A stretch of DNA of 64,000 bases, taken from the NCBI RefSeq assembly GCF_004217185.1, contig NZ_SHKL01000001.1, positions 991,001-1,055,000 on the forward strand. The letters are read 5' to 3'. The notes under the pieces are model-generated. The model saw only the letters and a program-made list of their open reading frames with translations, was not told the origin of the DNA and ran no database searches. Positions 26,368-35,875 of this stretch are shown here, piece by piece; the stretch's first letter is position 1, and every line of letters begins with the position of its first letter. The position numbers and the translations under genes were made by a program. Source of the DNA: Pseudonocardia sediminis. GTDB lineage: Bacteria; Actinomycetota; Actinomycetes; Mycobacteriales; Pseudonocardiaceae.

Positions 26368-26613
26368 ATGAACCAGCTCATGACGGCACCGCGCCCGGCC
26401 ACCGCCTCCCGCAAGCCGACCGACCACCGCTCCGAGGGAGCCCCCATGTTGATCCATGAAGCCCTGGCGAGATCCCGACAGCACGAGGCCGAACGCGAGG
26501 CCCGGCAGTACCGCCGGGCCCGCAGTCTGACCGCGGGCCGGCGATGGGCCCGTCTCGCCGCGTGGGCACAGCGCCGGGCACAGGCCGAGCGCGAGCGCGC
26601 CGCCGCCGGCTGA
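26368..26613 (+). CDS. Small basic protein downstream of whiB7
   Basis: An 81-residue unknown with ATG at 26368 preceded by CAGGAGACC. Residues 25-80 form a highly charged helix (ALARSRQHEAEREARQYRRAR...), rich in Arg, Ala and Glu, likely to bind nucleic acid or a membrane surface, though no family was recognised. It follows whiB7 by 58 bases on the same strand and ends just before a strong terminator, so it probably belongs to the whiB7 transcript. Confidence 0.6.
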   Translation: MNQLMTAPRPATASRKPTDHRSEGAPMLIHEALARSRQHEAEREARQYRRARSLTAGRRWARLAAWAQRRAQAERERAAAG

Positions 26614-26635
26614 TCCACCCGGCCGACGCCGTAGG

Positions 26636-26688
26636 GACACGACGACGCCCCCGACCCGGAGATCCCGGATCGGGGGCGTCGTCGTGTC
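26636..26688. terminator. Strong bidirectional terminator
   Basis: Perfect 19-bp stem (26636-26654 with 26670-26688) with a 15-nt loop, between the whiB7 unit (plus) and the ABC1 kinase (minus). No T-run, but stem length makes it the most stable hairpin in this part. Confidence 0.8.
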
Positions 26689-26701
26689 AGCGCCGGCGGG
26701 A

Positions 26702-28036
26702 CTACTCGCCCGCGGCGGGAAGCCCGTCGTCGAACAGCTCCGGCTGCCAGGACCCGACGATGTCGCGCAGCCGAACGCGCGCGTCGAGCTGGCAGAGGAT
26801 GCCCAGCGTCCCCATCGTCACCCGGTGCACGAGCAGGAACTGCGGCGGCAGGTTCAGCTGCCGTGCCGTCGCGGCCTCCGGGTTGCGCAGGTCGCCGACC
26901 CGCTCGGCCTGGCTCTGGATCCAGCGCCGGCTGAAGTGGAACTCCTCGGTGCGCAACGGCTCGGTGAACGGGGCCAGGTAGCCCATCGCCTCGTCCGCGT
27001 CGAGGTGGCTGCCCGGGAGCACGAACCCGGCGTCGCGCATCAGCGTCATCAGCTCGGCCGAGCGGTACTCCAGCGCGTACTTCGTCATCGCCACGAGCTC
27101 GTGCGGCATGCCCTCGGGCAGCCGCGCGACCGCGCCGAAGTCCAGGACCAGCAGGCGGCCGTCGTCGAGGATCTGGAAGTTGCCCGGGTGCGGGTCGGAG
27201 TGCAGCAGGTGTGCCCGCGTGGGCGAGGAGTAGTGGAACTCCGAGAGCAGCGTGCCCGCGGCGTCGCGCTCGGTGCGGGTGCCGTCACGGATCACCTCGG
27301 ACAGCGGACGCCCGGTGACCCACTCGCTGACCATGGCCTTCGGCGCGGAGGCGACGACCCGCGGGACGACGACGTTCTCGTCGTCCTCGAAGATCGCGCC
27401 GAACTCGCGCTGGTAGGTGGCCTCGTCGCGGTAGTCGAGCTCCTCCTCCATCCGGTCCTTGAGCTCGGTGATCAGCGGCTTGAGCTCCAGTCCGGGCGCG
27501 AGCGGCTGCAGCAGCCTGCTCATCCGGCCGAGCTGGCGCAGGTCCGAACGCAGCGCCTCCTCCGCTCCCGGGTACTGCACCTTCACCGCGACGTCGCGAC
27601 CGTCCCGCCACACCGCGCGGTGCACCTGCCCGATGCTGGCCGACGCGGCCGGGGTGTCGTCGAACTCCTGGAAGCGGGTCCGCCAGGTGCTGCCGAACTG
27701 CTCGGTGAGCATCCGGTGCACGTCGGCCTTCGGCATCGGCGGCGCCGCGGCCTGCAGCTTGACCAGGGCCTCCCGGTACGGCTCGGCGAACTCGTCCGGG
27801 ATCGCCGCCTCGAACACGCTCAGGGCCTGCCCGAACTTCATGGCTCCGCCCTTGAGCTCGCCCAGCACGGCGAACAGCTGCTCGGCGCTCTTCGCGGCGA
27901 GCTGGGCCGAGATCTCGTCCCGATCACCGCCGGCCAGGCGTCGGCCCCACCCCGCGGCCGCCCGTCCGGCCACGCCCAGGGGCAGGCCGGCGAGCTTGGC
28001 GGTGCGCGAAGCGGTTCGTCGGGGTATGTCGCTCAC
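26702..28036 (-). CDS. ABC1/UbiB-type atypical kinase
   Basis: A 444-residue ABC1 family protein. It has the family-specific MKFGQALS (K/GQ motif) near residue 66, the Ala-rich loop DDTPAASASIGQVHRA, ATP-binding Lys in VAVKVQYPG, catalytic HSDPHPGNFQ and LVLDFGAV. UbiB proteins act as ATPases/kinases in quinone or lipid metabolism; the M. tuberculosis homologue Rv3197 has been linked to antibiotic tolerance together with whiB7. GTG at 28036 overlaps the preceding gene's stop as GTGA. Convergent with the whiB7 unit. Confidence 0.92.
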   Translation of the reverse strand: MSDIPRRTASRTAKLAGLPLGVAGRAAAGWGRRLAGGDRDEISAQLAAKSAEQLFAVLGELKGGAMKFGQALSVFEAAIPDEFAEPYREALVKLQAAAPPMPKADVHRMLTEQFGSTWRTRFQEFDDTPAASASIGQVHRAVWRDGRDVAVKVQYPGAEEALRSDLRQLGRMSRLLQPLAPGLELKPLITELKDRMEEELDYRDEATYQREFGAIFEDDENVVVPRVVASAPKAMVSEWVTGRPLSEVIRDGTRTERDAAGTLLSEFHYSSPTRAHLLHSDPHPGNFQILDDGRLLVLDFGAVARLPEGMPHELVAMTKYALEYRSAELMTLMRDAGFVLPGSHLDADEAMGYLAPFTEPLRTEEFHFSRRWIQSQAERVGDLRNPEAATARQLNLPPQFLLVHRVTMGTLGILCQLDARVRLRDIVGSWQPELFDDGLPAAGE

Positions 28037-29097
28037 CCCCCGATTGTCTCCCGCCACGGGGCATGTCCGCACGCCGCACCCGCCGTCGCGGCCCGATCGG
28101 CGTGTCCCGCAGCGGTGTCCGGCACGGCCGCGCCGCACGGGCAGCCGGGGTGCGCAGGCCACACGCGGGTGACGACGGCGGCGGAGTCCAGATCCAGCTC
28201 GAGCGTGGCGTCCAGGGTCGGCGGGGGAGGCCCGCCGGTCGACGGGCCGTCCAGGGCCAGCAGCGCCTGCACCGACCCCAGCGCGGCGGTCGCGGCGAGC
28301 ACGCCGGGCTCCGCGGACCCGGTCCGGCCGGCCAGCGCGGCGGTCAGGGCGGGCCACCCGGGGTCGAGCGCCGTCCGGTGCAGATCGAGGCAGCGCAGGC
28401 AGGCCGTGCGCCCGGGCAGCACGAGCGGCCCGACGACGCCGCGCCCGTCGCGTACCCGCACCACCAGGTGCTCGACGGCGCGCGAGGTCAGGGCGTCGGC
28501 CTCGTCGAGCCCGCGGGCCAGGGCGTCGGTGAGCACCACGAGGTCCGGCGGGGTGCGGCCCTGTGAACCCGTCCTGACCTGGGGTGCGACCCCCGTAAGC
28601 AGCTCCGCCGCGACGAGCGACCGGTCGAGGCCCAGCGTCCGCGCGGGCAGCCCGGCCACGAGCAGGTCGGACGGCTCGACCGGTCCGGACGTCCGCAGGT
28701 GCACGGCCCCGACGCCCGCCCGGGCCACCGCCGCGGCCACGGCGAGCGCCAGCGGGCCGTCCCCGCGCACCTCGACGACGGAGTCCGCCCGGCGGCGGCC
28801 GAGGAGCTCCGCGGCCCGGGCGTCGCGCAGGAGCCCGGCGGAGAACAACGCGTGCAGCAGCGCGGCGGCGGTGCCCGGATCGGCGCCGCGCCCGGTCGCC
28901 CGCCGCAGGAGTCCCGACGTGTCCGTCGCGGCGGCCCCGAGCTCGTCGAGCATCGCCGCCGTCGCGGGGCAGAGGTCCTCCAACACCCGTCCGAGCGACG
29001 GGTCGAGACCCACCTGCCGTGAGTCCGGACCGCGGACCAGGACGGAGAGATGGGGGGCGAGCATCAGCCGGGACGGCAGCCCGCGAGGGTGAGACAT
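28033..29097 (-). CDS. ThiF/TOMM cyclodehydratase-like protein
   Basis: A 354-residue protein resembling Rv3196 and the partner proteins (E1/ThiF-like) of TOMM peptide cyclodehydratases. An N-terminal winged-helix-like region (1-100) is followed by a partial Rossmann start (VRGDGPLALAVAAAVARAG) and a zinc knuckle pairing TACLRCLDLH with HPGCPCG. No YcaO gene or precursor peptide is visible, so classic azoline peptide synthesis is unlikely from this locus. ATG at 29097; a GTGA overlap couples it to the ABC1 kinase downstream, suggesting joint function. Confidence 0.72.
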   Translation of the reverse strand: MSHPRGLPSRLMLAPHLSVLVRGPDSRQVGLDPSLGRVLEDLCPATAAMLDELGAAATDTSGLLRRATGRGADPGTAAALLHALFSAGLLRDARAAELLGRRRADSVVEVRGDGPLALAVAAAVARAGVGAVHLRTSGPVEPSDLLVAGLPARTLGLDRSLVAAELLTGVAPQVRTGSQGRTPPDLVVLTDALARGLDEADALTSRAVEHLVVRVRDGRGVVGPLVLPGRTACLRCLDLHRTALDPGWPALTAALAGRTGSAEPGVLAATAALGSVQALLALDGPSTGGPPPPTLDATLELDLDSAAVVTRVWPAHPGCPCGAAVPDTAAGHADRAATAGAACGHAPWRETIGG

Positions 29098-29326
29098 CGC
29101 ACGATCGTGCACGTCACAGCGGCCGGGCGGACCCGCTCGGCGCGCCCGTTCACACCCGCACACTCCGCGCTGGTCCGAACGGGCGCCGGCGTTCCTCCCG
29201 GTCGGGCACACGGTGTTGCTGCCGCACAGCGTCACCGGGCGCCGTCGCACACCGACACCGCGGCCGACGGTTCCCGACCGTCCGGGGGCGGCGCGGTGCG
29301 GCCCCCGCGGGCCTACGCTGGGGGGC

Positions 29327-29962
29327 ATGGGCAGTACCCCTGTCGTCGAGGTCCGTCGCAGTGCACGACGCCGCCGGATGGTCAGCGCCCGGCGCGAGGG
29401 CGACACCGTCATCGTGTTCATCCCCGGCTGGATGAGCGAGCGCGAGGAACACGACTGGGTCGCGGAGATGGTCCGGCGGCTCGAGCGCAGCGAGCGCAAG
29501 CGCCGCTCCCCGGGCCGTCGCGGCGACGACGCGTTGTTCCGCCGCGGCTCCGAGCTCTCCACCCGGTACCTGGAGGGCAAGGCCCGTCCGGTGTCGATCC
29601 GCTGGGTGGCGCCGATGCGCACCCGCTGGGCTTCCTGCACCCCCGACGACGGCACGATCCGGGTCAGCGAGCGCCTGCGGGACGTCCCGGGCTGGGTCGT
29701 GGACTACGTGCTCGTCCACGAGCTCGCGCACCTGCTCTCGGCCGCGCACGACGAGGCGTTCTGGGCCTGGGTGCACCGCTACCCGAAGGCCGAGCGGGCG
29801 ATCGGCTACCTCGAGGGGCTCAGCGCTGCCGCGGCTCTCGGGATGGTTGGCGTGGACGGTGACGGCGCGGACGAGCCCGACGACACGACGACCGGGGACA
29901 CGGTCGACGGACCCGCCACCGTCAACGGCCCCACCGAGCCGGACGCCGTCGCAGCGGGCTAG
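29327..29962 (+). CDS. YgjP-like (DUF45) metallopeptidase
   Basis: A 211-residue M48-related protein with zinc motif HELAH at residues 131-135 and third ligand His141 in the HDEAFW segment, plus the family motif RWASCTPDDGTIRVSERL. The last 40 residues are acidic low-complexity sequence. Homologues are widespread and poorly understood. ATG at 29327 lies 7 nt after TACGCT (29314-29319), probably leaderless. It is divergent from the ThiF-like gene across a 229-base gap and points toward the DUF2342 gene. Confidence 0.88.
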   Translation: MGSTPVVEVRRSARRRRMVSARREGDTVIVFIPGWMSEREEHDWVAEMVRRLERSERKRRSPGRRGDDALFRRGSELSTRYLEGKARPVSIRWVAPMRTRWASCTPDDGTIRVSERLRDVPGWVVDYVLVHELAHLLSAAHDEAFWAWVHRYPKAERAIGYLEGLSAAAALGMVGVDGDGADEPDDTTTGDTVDGPATVNGPTEPDAVAAG

Positions 29963-30040
29963 GACGCCCGTCCACGCGCACCCGGCCGCCGGCGCGCGGT
30001 CCGTGGACCGCGCGCCCACCGGGCCGGTGCGCGCCCGGAG

Positions 30041-31543
30041 TCAGCTCGTGGACGTCCCGGACGGGCCGTCGTCACGCTTCGGGTCCTCGTTTGTGGGCTT
30101 CGGGTCGGTGGAGGAGTCCTGCTCACCGGCGGCCTTCTCGGCGTCGGCCTGCATCTGCTTCTCCAGCTCGGCGATCGGGTCGTCGGTCTCGAGGGACCGG
30201 CGCACGAACGCGGCCGGGTCCTCCAGGTCGTCCGCACCCGGGATCAGGTCCGGGTGCGCCCACACCGCGTCGCGTCCCGCGGAGCCGCGCTCGGCGGCGA
30301 GCAGCTGCCACAGCTCGGAGGCCGCGCGCAGCTTCCGCGGCCGCAGCTCCAGCCCGACGATCGTGGCGAACGCCTGCTCGGCCGGCCCGCCGGAGGCGCG
30401 ACGGCGGCGCATGGTCTCGCGCATCGCCTCCGCACCGGGCAGGCGCTCACCGACGGCCTCGGCCACGACGTGGTCCACCCAGCCCTCGATCAGGGCGAGC
30501 AGTGTCTCCAGCCGCGCCAGGGCGGCCTTCTGCTCCGGCGTGTCCTCCGGCTCGAACATGCCCGAGGACATGGCCTCCTGGATCGACGCCGGGTTCGACG
30601 GGTCGATGTTCTGCGCCAGCTCCTCGATCCGCGAGGTGTCCACGGTGATGCCGCGGGCGTACTCCTCGACGGTGCCGAGCAGCCGCTCCTTGAGCCAGCC
30701 GACGTGCGAGAACAGGCGCTGGTGCGCGGCCTCGCGGGCGGCCAGGTAGAGCATGACCTCACCGGCGGGCAGGTCGAGCCCCTCGGTGAACTTCGCGATC
30801 GACTCGGGGAGCAGCGCGGCGGTGCGGTCGGTCCCGATCGGGATCCCCAGCTCGGTGGAGCTGAGCACCTCGGAGGCGAGCTGGGCCAGGCCCTGGCCGA
30901 GCTGGGTGCCGAACGCCAGGCCACCCATCTGCCCGATCATCCCGAGCATCGGCCCGGCCTGCGCGCGAACCTCCTCGGGCAGTCCCTCCACCCAGGCGCC
31001 GGAGATGCGGCGGGCCACCGGGTCGCACAGCCGCTTCCAGGTGGGCATCCCGGCCTTGACCCAGTCGGTCGCCGTCCAGGCCACGACCTCGGTCGCGCCG
31101 GCCGGGAACTCGGTGGCCGGGTCCAGCCACATCTCGGCGAGCTTGAACGACTCGGCGACGGCTCGGCGCTGGTCGTCGGTCAGCGACGAGGTGGTCTGGG
31201 CGAGCTGCTGGGTCGCCATCTGCGCGGCGAGCTCGTAGTTGACCGGCCCGCCGTCGCCGCTGGTCCCGGCGTGACTGAGCATCTGGCCGAGCTGGCTGAG
31301 CATCTGGCCGAGCTGGCTGACGTCGAAACCGCCGGGGCCGCCCGCGCCCGGCATCCCGGGCATACCCGGCATCCCCGGGAACGCGGAGAAGCCGCCGGTC
31401 GGGTCGTTCGCGCCCGGCGGGAGCTTGCCGAAACCGAACGGGTCCTGGGGGCCCTCGCCCCCGTCGCCCTTGCCCGTGCCGTCCCCGGACTCGCGGTCGC
31501 GGTCGCGGTCGGAGGAACCGAAGCCGAAGGGCACATCACTCAT
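30041..31543 (-). CDS. DUF2342 zinc-dependent metalloprotease-like protein
   Basis: A 500-residue protein of the COG5282/DUF2342 family, homologue of Rv3195, often annotated as a zinc-dependent metalloprotease or as coenzyme F420 biosynthesis associated. The N-terminal 100 residues are Gly/Pro/Asp-rich and contain a repeated GMPGMPG stretch and a QLGQMLSQLGQML repeat. The conserved core includes REAAHQRLFSHVGWL, the putative zinc site. ATG at 31543 follows the family start; an in-frame GTG/ATG at 31552 adds three residues. No catalytic activity can be claimed from sequence. Confidence 0.85.
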   Translation of the reverse strand: MSDVPFGFGSSDRDRDRESGDGTGKGDGGEGPQDPFGFGKLPPGANDPTGGFSAFPGMPGMPGMPGAGGPGGFDVSQLGQMLSQLGQMLSHAGTSGDGGPVNYELAAQMATQQLAQTTSSLTDDQRRAVAESFKLAEMWLDPATEFPAGATEVVAWTATDWVKAGMPTWKRLCDPVARRISGAWVEGLPEEVRAQAGPMLGMIGQMGGLAFGTQLGQGLAQLASEVLSSTELGIPIGTDRTAALLPESIAKFTEGLDLPAGEVMLYLAAREAAHQRLFSHVGWLKERLLGTVEEYARGITVDTSRIEELAQNIDPSNPASIQEAMSSGMFEPEDTPEQKAALARLETLLALIEGWVDHVVAEAVGERLPGAEAMRETMRRRRASGGPAEQAFATIVGLELRPRKLRAASELWQLLAAERGSAGRDAVWAHPDLIPGADDLEDPAAFVRRSLETDDPIAELEKQMQADAEKAAGEQDSSTDPKPTNEDPKRDDGPSGTSTS

Positions 31544-31662
31544 GGCGTCCACCGTACGCGGGAGCGGATGCCCGTGTGGCCGCGCTCCGGCCCTGGTGGG
31601 CGCCTGTTCACCCAGAGCGTGACCCCACGGGGTGACGCTGTGAGGGGAGGCCGGGGCGACGG

Positions 31663-32691
31663 TCAGGAGCAGCCCCGCGGGGTGCCTCCGGCCCGGATCG
31701 TGTCCAGCGCCGTCACCGCGTCGGTGACCGTGCCGACGCGGGCCAGCTGCAGGCCGTCGGGCACCTCGGAGGCCGCCTCGGCGCAGTTGTCCGCGGGCAC
31801 CAGGAACGTCTGCGCCCCGACCTCGGAGGCCTTGAGCATCTTGAACCGGATCCCGCTGATCGGGCCGACCGTGCCCTCCGGGGTGATGGTCCCGGTGCCG
31901 GCGATGAACCGGCCACCGGTGAGCTCACCAGGGGTGAGCTTGTCGACCAGGGCGAGGGTGAACATCAGCCCGGCCGACGGCCCGCCCACGTCGCCGAGGG
32001 TGATGGAGAGACGGTCGCCGTCGGCGGGCGCGGTGGCGGGGGTGATGCCGAGGAACGCCCGCGCCGGGTCGCCCGGGTAGGCCGACGGCGTCACCGACAC
32101 CTCGCGCACCGGGTCGTCGCCCCGCTGGGTCCGCAGCGCCAGCGGCGTTCCCGGCCGCGCTCCCTTGAGGATCTCCAGCAGCATCGGGACCGACGAGACC
32201 GGACGGCCGGCGACGGCGACGATCCGGTCGCCCTCGGCCAGAACGCCGGACGAGGGTGAGTCGGCGGTCAGTGCGCCGACCGTCACCCGCGTCGGGAGCC
32301 GGAGGTAGGTCAGGGCCGCGGCCTCGGCGTTGGCCACCGAGCTGTCGAACTCCTGCTTGTTCGCCGAGGAGACCTCTTCGGACGAGAGGTTCGGCGGGTA
32401 GAGCGTGTACCGCGGGGCGAGCTGGTGGTCGCCGGAGAACCAGAGCCCCATCGCCTGGAACGCGGTCATCCCGTCGGTGACGCCGACCGTCGTCATGTTG
32501 AGGTGCCCGGACGTCGGGTAGGTGGGCAGCCCGTCGGCCGAGACGACCTGTTTGCCCTGGTAGACGTCGAGAGTGTTGACCGTCGGGCCCGGCCCGAGCG
32601 AGACCACGGGGGCCGGTACGACGGACCCCGCCACGGCGATTCCCAGCAGCAGGAGGAGCGCCGTCATCCACGACGAAGATCGACCACTCAC
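31663..32691 (-). CDS. PDZ domain protease with Lon-like Ser/Lys active site
   Basis: A 342-residue membrane-anchored protein, homologue of Rv3194c. One N-terminal helix (about 9-30) anchors it; a PDZ domain covers about 135-205; the C-terminal S16 (Lon-type) domain carries Ser239 in GDVGGPSAGLMF and Lys284 in GIRFKMLKA, forming a Ser-Lys dyad. It should cleave membrane or periplasm-like substrates without ATP. GTG start at 32691. Divergent from the UPF0182 gene across 181 bases, which contain both promoters. Confidence 0.92.
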   Translation of the reverse strand: MSGRSSSWMTALLLLLGIAVAGSVVPAPVVSLGPGPTVNTLDVYQGKQVVSADGLPTYPTSGHLNMTTVGVTDGMTAFQAMGLWFSGDHQLAPRYTLYPPNLSSEEVSSANKQEFDSSVANAEAAALTYLRLPTRVTVGALTADSPSSGVLAEGDRIVAVAGRPVSSVPMLLEILKGARPGTPLALRTQRGDDPVREVSVTPSAYPGDPARAFLGITPATAPADGDRLSITLGDVGGPSAGLMFTLALVDKLTPGELTGGRFIAGTGTITPEGTVGPISGIRFKMLKASEVGAQTFLVPADNCAEAASEVPDGLQLARVGTVTDAVTALDTIRAGGTPRGCS

Positions 32692-32872
32692 GGACGCACC
32701 CTACGGGTATCTCACCCGGACGGGCGCGCGCTCCCCCTTTCCCGAACACGGATGCGGGGTATTCCCACCGGGAACTCACGCGTTCTCCGTAGAGTTGGGC
32801 AGACAGTGGGACAACCGCGCCGTCTCTCCCCGCCGGCCGGTCGCCCGCTCCTGATTCCCGAAGTACTGGAGC

Positions 32873-35773
32873 GTGACCGTGTCCATGCGGCCCCCCGTGG
32901 GAGCGCCGTCGTTGTCCCGGCGTACCCGGATCCTGCTCATCGCCGCAGGTGTCCTGGTCATCCTTCTGCTGGGTGGTTCCCGGCTGGTCAACTTCTATGT
33001 CGACTGGCTGTGGTTCGGCGAGGTCGGCTTCCGCAACGTGTTGACCACCCGGCTGTTCACCCAGGTCGTGCAGTTCCTGGTGATCGCCCTGCTCGTCGGC
33101 GGCCTCGTGGCGCTGACGCTGTGGATCGCCTACCGGTTCCGGCCGGTCTTCGTGCCGGTCTCCGGCCCCGAGGACCCGGTGGCCCGGTACCGCACGGTGA
33201 TCATCCAGCGCCTGCGCCTGTTCGCCGTCGGCATCCCGGTCGTGATCGGCATCATCGCCGGGCTGGCCGCGCAGGGTGACTGGCAGACGGTGCAGATGTT
33301 CCTGCACTCGACGCCGTTCGGTGTGGCGGACCCGGAGTTCGGCAACGACGTGTCGTTCTACGCGTTCACCCTGCCGTTCCTGCGGCTCGTGCTGACCTGG
33401 CTGTTCGTCTCGGTGGCGATCTGCTTCGTGGTCGCGCTGGTGACGCACTATCTGTTCGGCGGCATCCGCCTCACCGGCCGTTCCGGGCAGGTCTCGTCCG
33501 CCGCACGCGCCCAGCTGGCCGTGCTGGCGGGTGTGTTCGTGCTGCTCAAGGCCGTCGGCTACTGGTTCGACCGGTACGAGCTGCTGTTCTCCCAGCGCAA
33601 CGCGAACTTCACCGGCGCCACCTACACCGACCTCAACGCCGTCCTCCCGGCGAAGATCATCCTGCTGATCATCTCGGTGATCTGTGCGGGCGCCTTCTTC
33701 GCCGCGGTGTTCCGGCGCAACCTGCAGATCCCGGCCGTCGCGCTGGTGATGCTCGTCATCTCCTCGATCCTGGTCGGCGCGGCCTGGCCCGCGGTGCTGC
33801 AGCAGTTCGTGGTCGCCCCGAACGCGAACGAGCGCGAGGCCCCGTCGATCCAGCGCAACATCGACGCCACCCGCGCGGCGTTCGGTCTGACCCCGGACAA
33901 GGTCGACATCCAGGACTACAGCGGGACGTCGACGGCGACCCCGGCGCAGGTCCGCTCGGACACCGCGACGATCCCGAACATCCGCCTGCTCGACCCGGGC
34001 AAGCTGAACAAGACGTTCACCCAGCTCCAGCAGCGACGGAACTTCTACGGGTTCTCCAGCTCGCTCGACATCGACCGCTACACCGTCCGCGGGCAGACCC
34101 AGGACTACGTGATCGCGGCGCGTGAGCTCGACCAGAGCGCGCTGGTCGGCAACCAGACCGACTGGATCAACAAGCACCTCGTCTACACGCACGGCAACGG
34201 CGTCGTCTACGCGCCGGCCAACCAGGTCAACGCGGCTCTGGAGGACACCGGCGGCCAGGGCGGCCTGCCGCGGTTCAGCGTCAGCGACACCCAGGCCCAG
34301 GGCACCATCCCGGTGCAGCAGCCCCGCATCTACTACAGCGAGCTGCTCAACAACGAGTACTCGATCGTCGGTGCCGGGCCCGAGGACGGGCCGCGCGAGT
34401 ACGACTCGGACACCCAGCAGTACACCTACGACGGCGCCGGCGGCGTCCCGATCGGCGGGCTGGGCAACCGGATGGCGTTCGCGCTGGCCTACGGCGAGCG
34501 CAACATCCTGTTCAACAGCTCGATCAACGAGAACTCGCGGATCCTCTACAACCGCGACCCCTCGCAGCGGGTCAAGGACGTCGCGCCGTGGCTGACCGTC
34601 GACAACGACTCGTACCCGGCGGTCGTCGACGGCCGGGTCCAGTGGATCATCGACGGCTACACGACGCTGCAGAACTACCCGTACGCCGCGCAGGTCCCGC
34701 TGGGTGAGGCGACGTCGGACAGCCGTCTCGGCGCGCAGGGCCAGCAGCTGCCCAACGACAACATCAGCTACCTGCGCAACTCGGTGAAGGCGACCGTCGA
34801 CGCCTACGACGGCTCGATCAAGCTCTACGCCTTCGACGAGACCGACCCGGTGCTGCAGACGTGGGAGAAGGCGTTCCCGGGCTCGGTCCTGCCGAAGTCC
34901 GACATCTCGCCGTCGCTCAACGAGCACCTGCGCTACCCGGAGGACCAGTTCAAGGTCCAGCGGGAGCTGCTGACGCGCTACCACGTCAGCGACCCGGGGG
35001 AGTTCTTCTCCACGGTGTCGTTCTGGGACGTGCCGTCGGACCCGACGGTGCAGGGCAACACCGGTTCCTCGCAGGACGCGCAGCCGCCGTACTACATCCT
35101 GGCCGGGCTGCCCGGTCAGCCGGAGGCGTCGTTCCAGCTGACGAGTGCGCTGGTCAGCCTGCGACGGCAGTTCCTGGCGTCGTACATGTCGGTGGACTCC
35201 GATCCGGAGAACTACGGCAAGATCACGGTGCTGCAGTTGCCCAGTGACACCCAGACGCTCGGCCCGCAACAGGTGCAGGCCCAGTTCCTCGGCTCACCCC
35301 AGGTTTCCCAGGAGCTGAACCTGCTCCGGCAGAACCAGACCACGATCGACTACGGCAACCTGCTGACGTTGCCGGTGGCCGGTGGTCTGCTCTACGTGGA
35401 GCCGGTCTACATCGAACGGGCCGGGCAGGACTCGTCCTACCCCCAGCTGGCCCGCGTGCTGGTGAGCTACGGCGGCCGGGTCGGCTACGACCCGAGCCTG
35501 TCCGAGGCGCTGGACCAGATCTTCGGGGCCGGTGCCGGGACCGCGGCGACGGGCACGACGCCGACCCCGACGACCCCCGCCGCCCCCGGAACGGCGACCA
35601 CGCCGGCGACCCCGGGCGCTCCGAACGCGGCACAGACGGCGGCGGCCGGCGAGATCCGGTCGGCGCTCACCGAGCTCAAGGCGGCCCAGGCGGCCGGTGA
35701 CTTCGCCAAGCAGGGTCAGGCGCTCGCCGCGCTCGACGCCGCGGTCGCGAAGTTCCAGTCGTCCGGAGGCTGA
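32873..35773 (+). CDS. UPF0182 family membrane protein
   Basis: A 966-residue protein, homologue of Rv3193c. About seven membrane helices fill residues 20-300 (the first at 20-40), followed by a very large extracytoplasmic domain (about 310-870) conserved in the family (DRYTVRGQTQDYVIAARELD, YPYAAQVPLGEA). The C-terminal 90 residues are a Thr/Pro/Ala linker and a short helical coil. Function is unknown in the family. GTG at 32873; in-frame GTG 32879 and ATG 32885 are alternatives, with a GGAG box fitting 32879 best. Confidence 0.92.
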   Translation: MTVSMRPPVGAPSLSRRTRILLIAAGVLVILLLGGSRLVNFYVDWLWFGEVGFRNVLTTRLFTQVVQFLVIALLVGGLVALTLWIAYRFRPVFVPVSGPEDPVARYRTVIIQRLRLFAVGIPVVIGIIAGLAAQGDWQTVQMFLHSTPFGVADPEFGNDVSFYAFTLPFLRLVLTWLFVSVAICFVVALVTHYLFGGIRLTGRSGQVSSAARAQLAVLAGVFVLLKAVGYWFDRYELLFSQRNANFTGATYTDLNAVLPAKIILLIISVICAGAFFAAVFRRNLQIPAVALVMLVISSILVGAAWPAVLQQFVVAPNANEREAPSIQRNIDATRAAFGLTPDKVDIQDYSGTSTATPAQVRSDTATIPNIRLLDPGKLNKTFTQLQQRRNFYGFSSSLDIDRYTVRGQTQDYVIAARELDQSALVGNQTDWINKHLVYTHGNGVVYAPANQVNAALEDTGGQGGLPRFSVSDTQAQGTIPVQQPRIYYSELLNNEYSIVGAGPEDGPREYDSDTQQYTYDGAGGVPIGGLGNRMAFALAYGERNILFNSSINENSRILYNRDPSQRVKDVAPWLTVDNDSYPAVVDGRVQWIIDGYTTLQNYPYAAQVPLGEATSDSRLGAQGQQLPNDNISYLRNSVKATVDAYDGSIKLYAFDETDPVLQTWEKAFPGSVLPKSDISPSLNEHLRYPEDQFKVQRELLTRYHVSDPGEFFSTVSFWDVPSDPTVQGNTGSSQDAQPPYYILAGLPGQPEASFQLTSALVSLRRQFLASYMSVDSDPENYGKITVLQLPSDTQTLGPQQVQAQFLGSPQVSQELNLLRQNQTTIDYGNLLTLPVAGGLLYVEPVYIERAGQDSSYPQLARVLVSYGGRVGYDPSLSEALDQIFGAGAGTAATGTTPTPTTPAAPGTATTPATPGAPNAAQTAAAGEIRSALTELKAAQAAGDFAKQGQALAALDAAVAKFQSSGG

Positions 35774-35777
35774 CCGG

Positions 35778-35816
35778 CAGGGGGTGCCCGGGGAGACGTT
35801 CCCCGGGCACCCCCTG
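35778..35816 (+). terminator. Terminator after UPF0182 gene
   Basis: Perfect 17-bp stem (35778-35794 with 35800-35816) and a 5-nt loop begins 4 bases after the stop codon. Very GC-rich, no T-tract. Confidence 0.8.
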
Positions 35817-35875
35817 GCTCGGCCGCGAGATCGTCCGGTGTAGTGTTCACGGCACAACGAAATACAGAAACACGG

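Noticed and set aside
28033..29097. Complete azoline-peptide (TOMM) biosynthesis cluster
   Set aside because: No YcaO enzyme, dehydrogenase or precursor peptide beside the ThiF-like gene.
31925..35269. 1114-codon open frame on the minus strand
   Set aside because: Antisense to the UPF0182 gene, with no conserved domain; a shadow frame.
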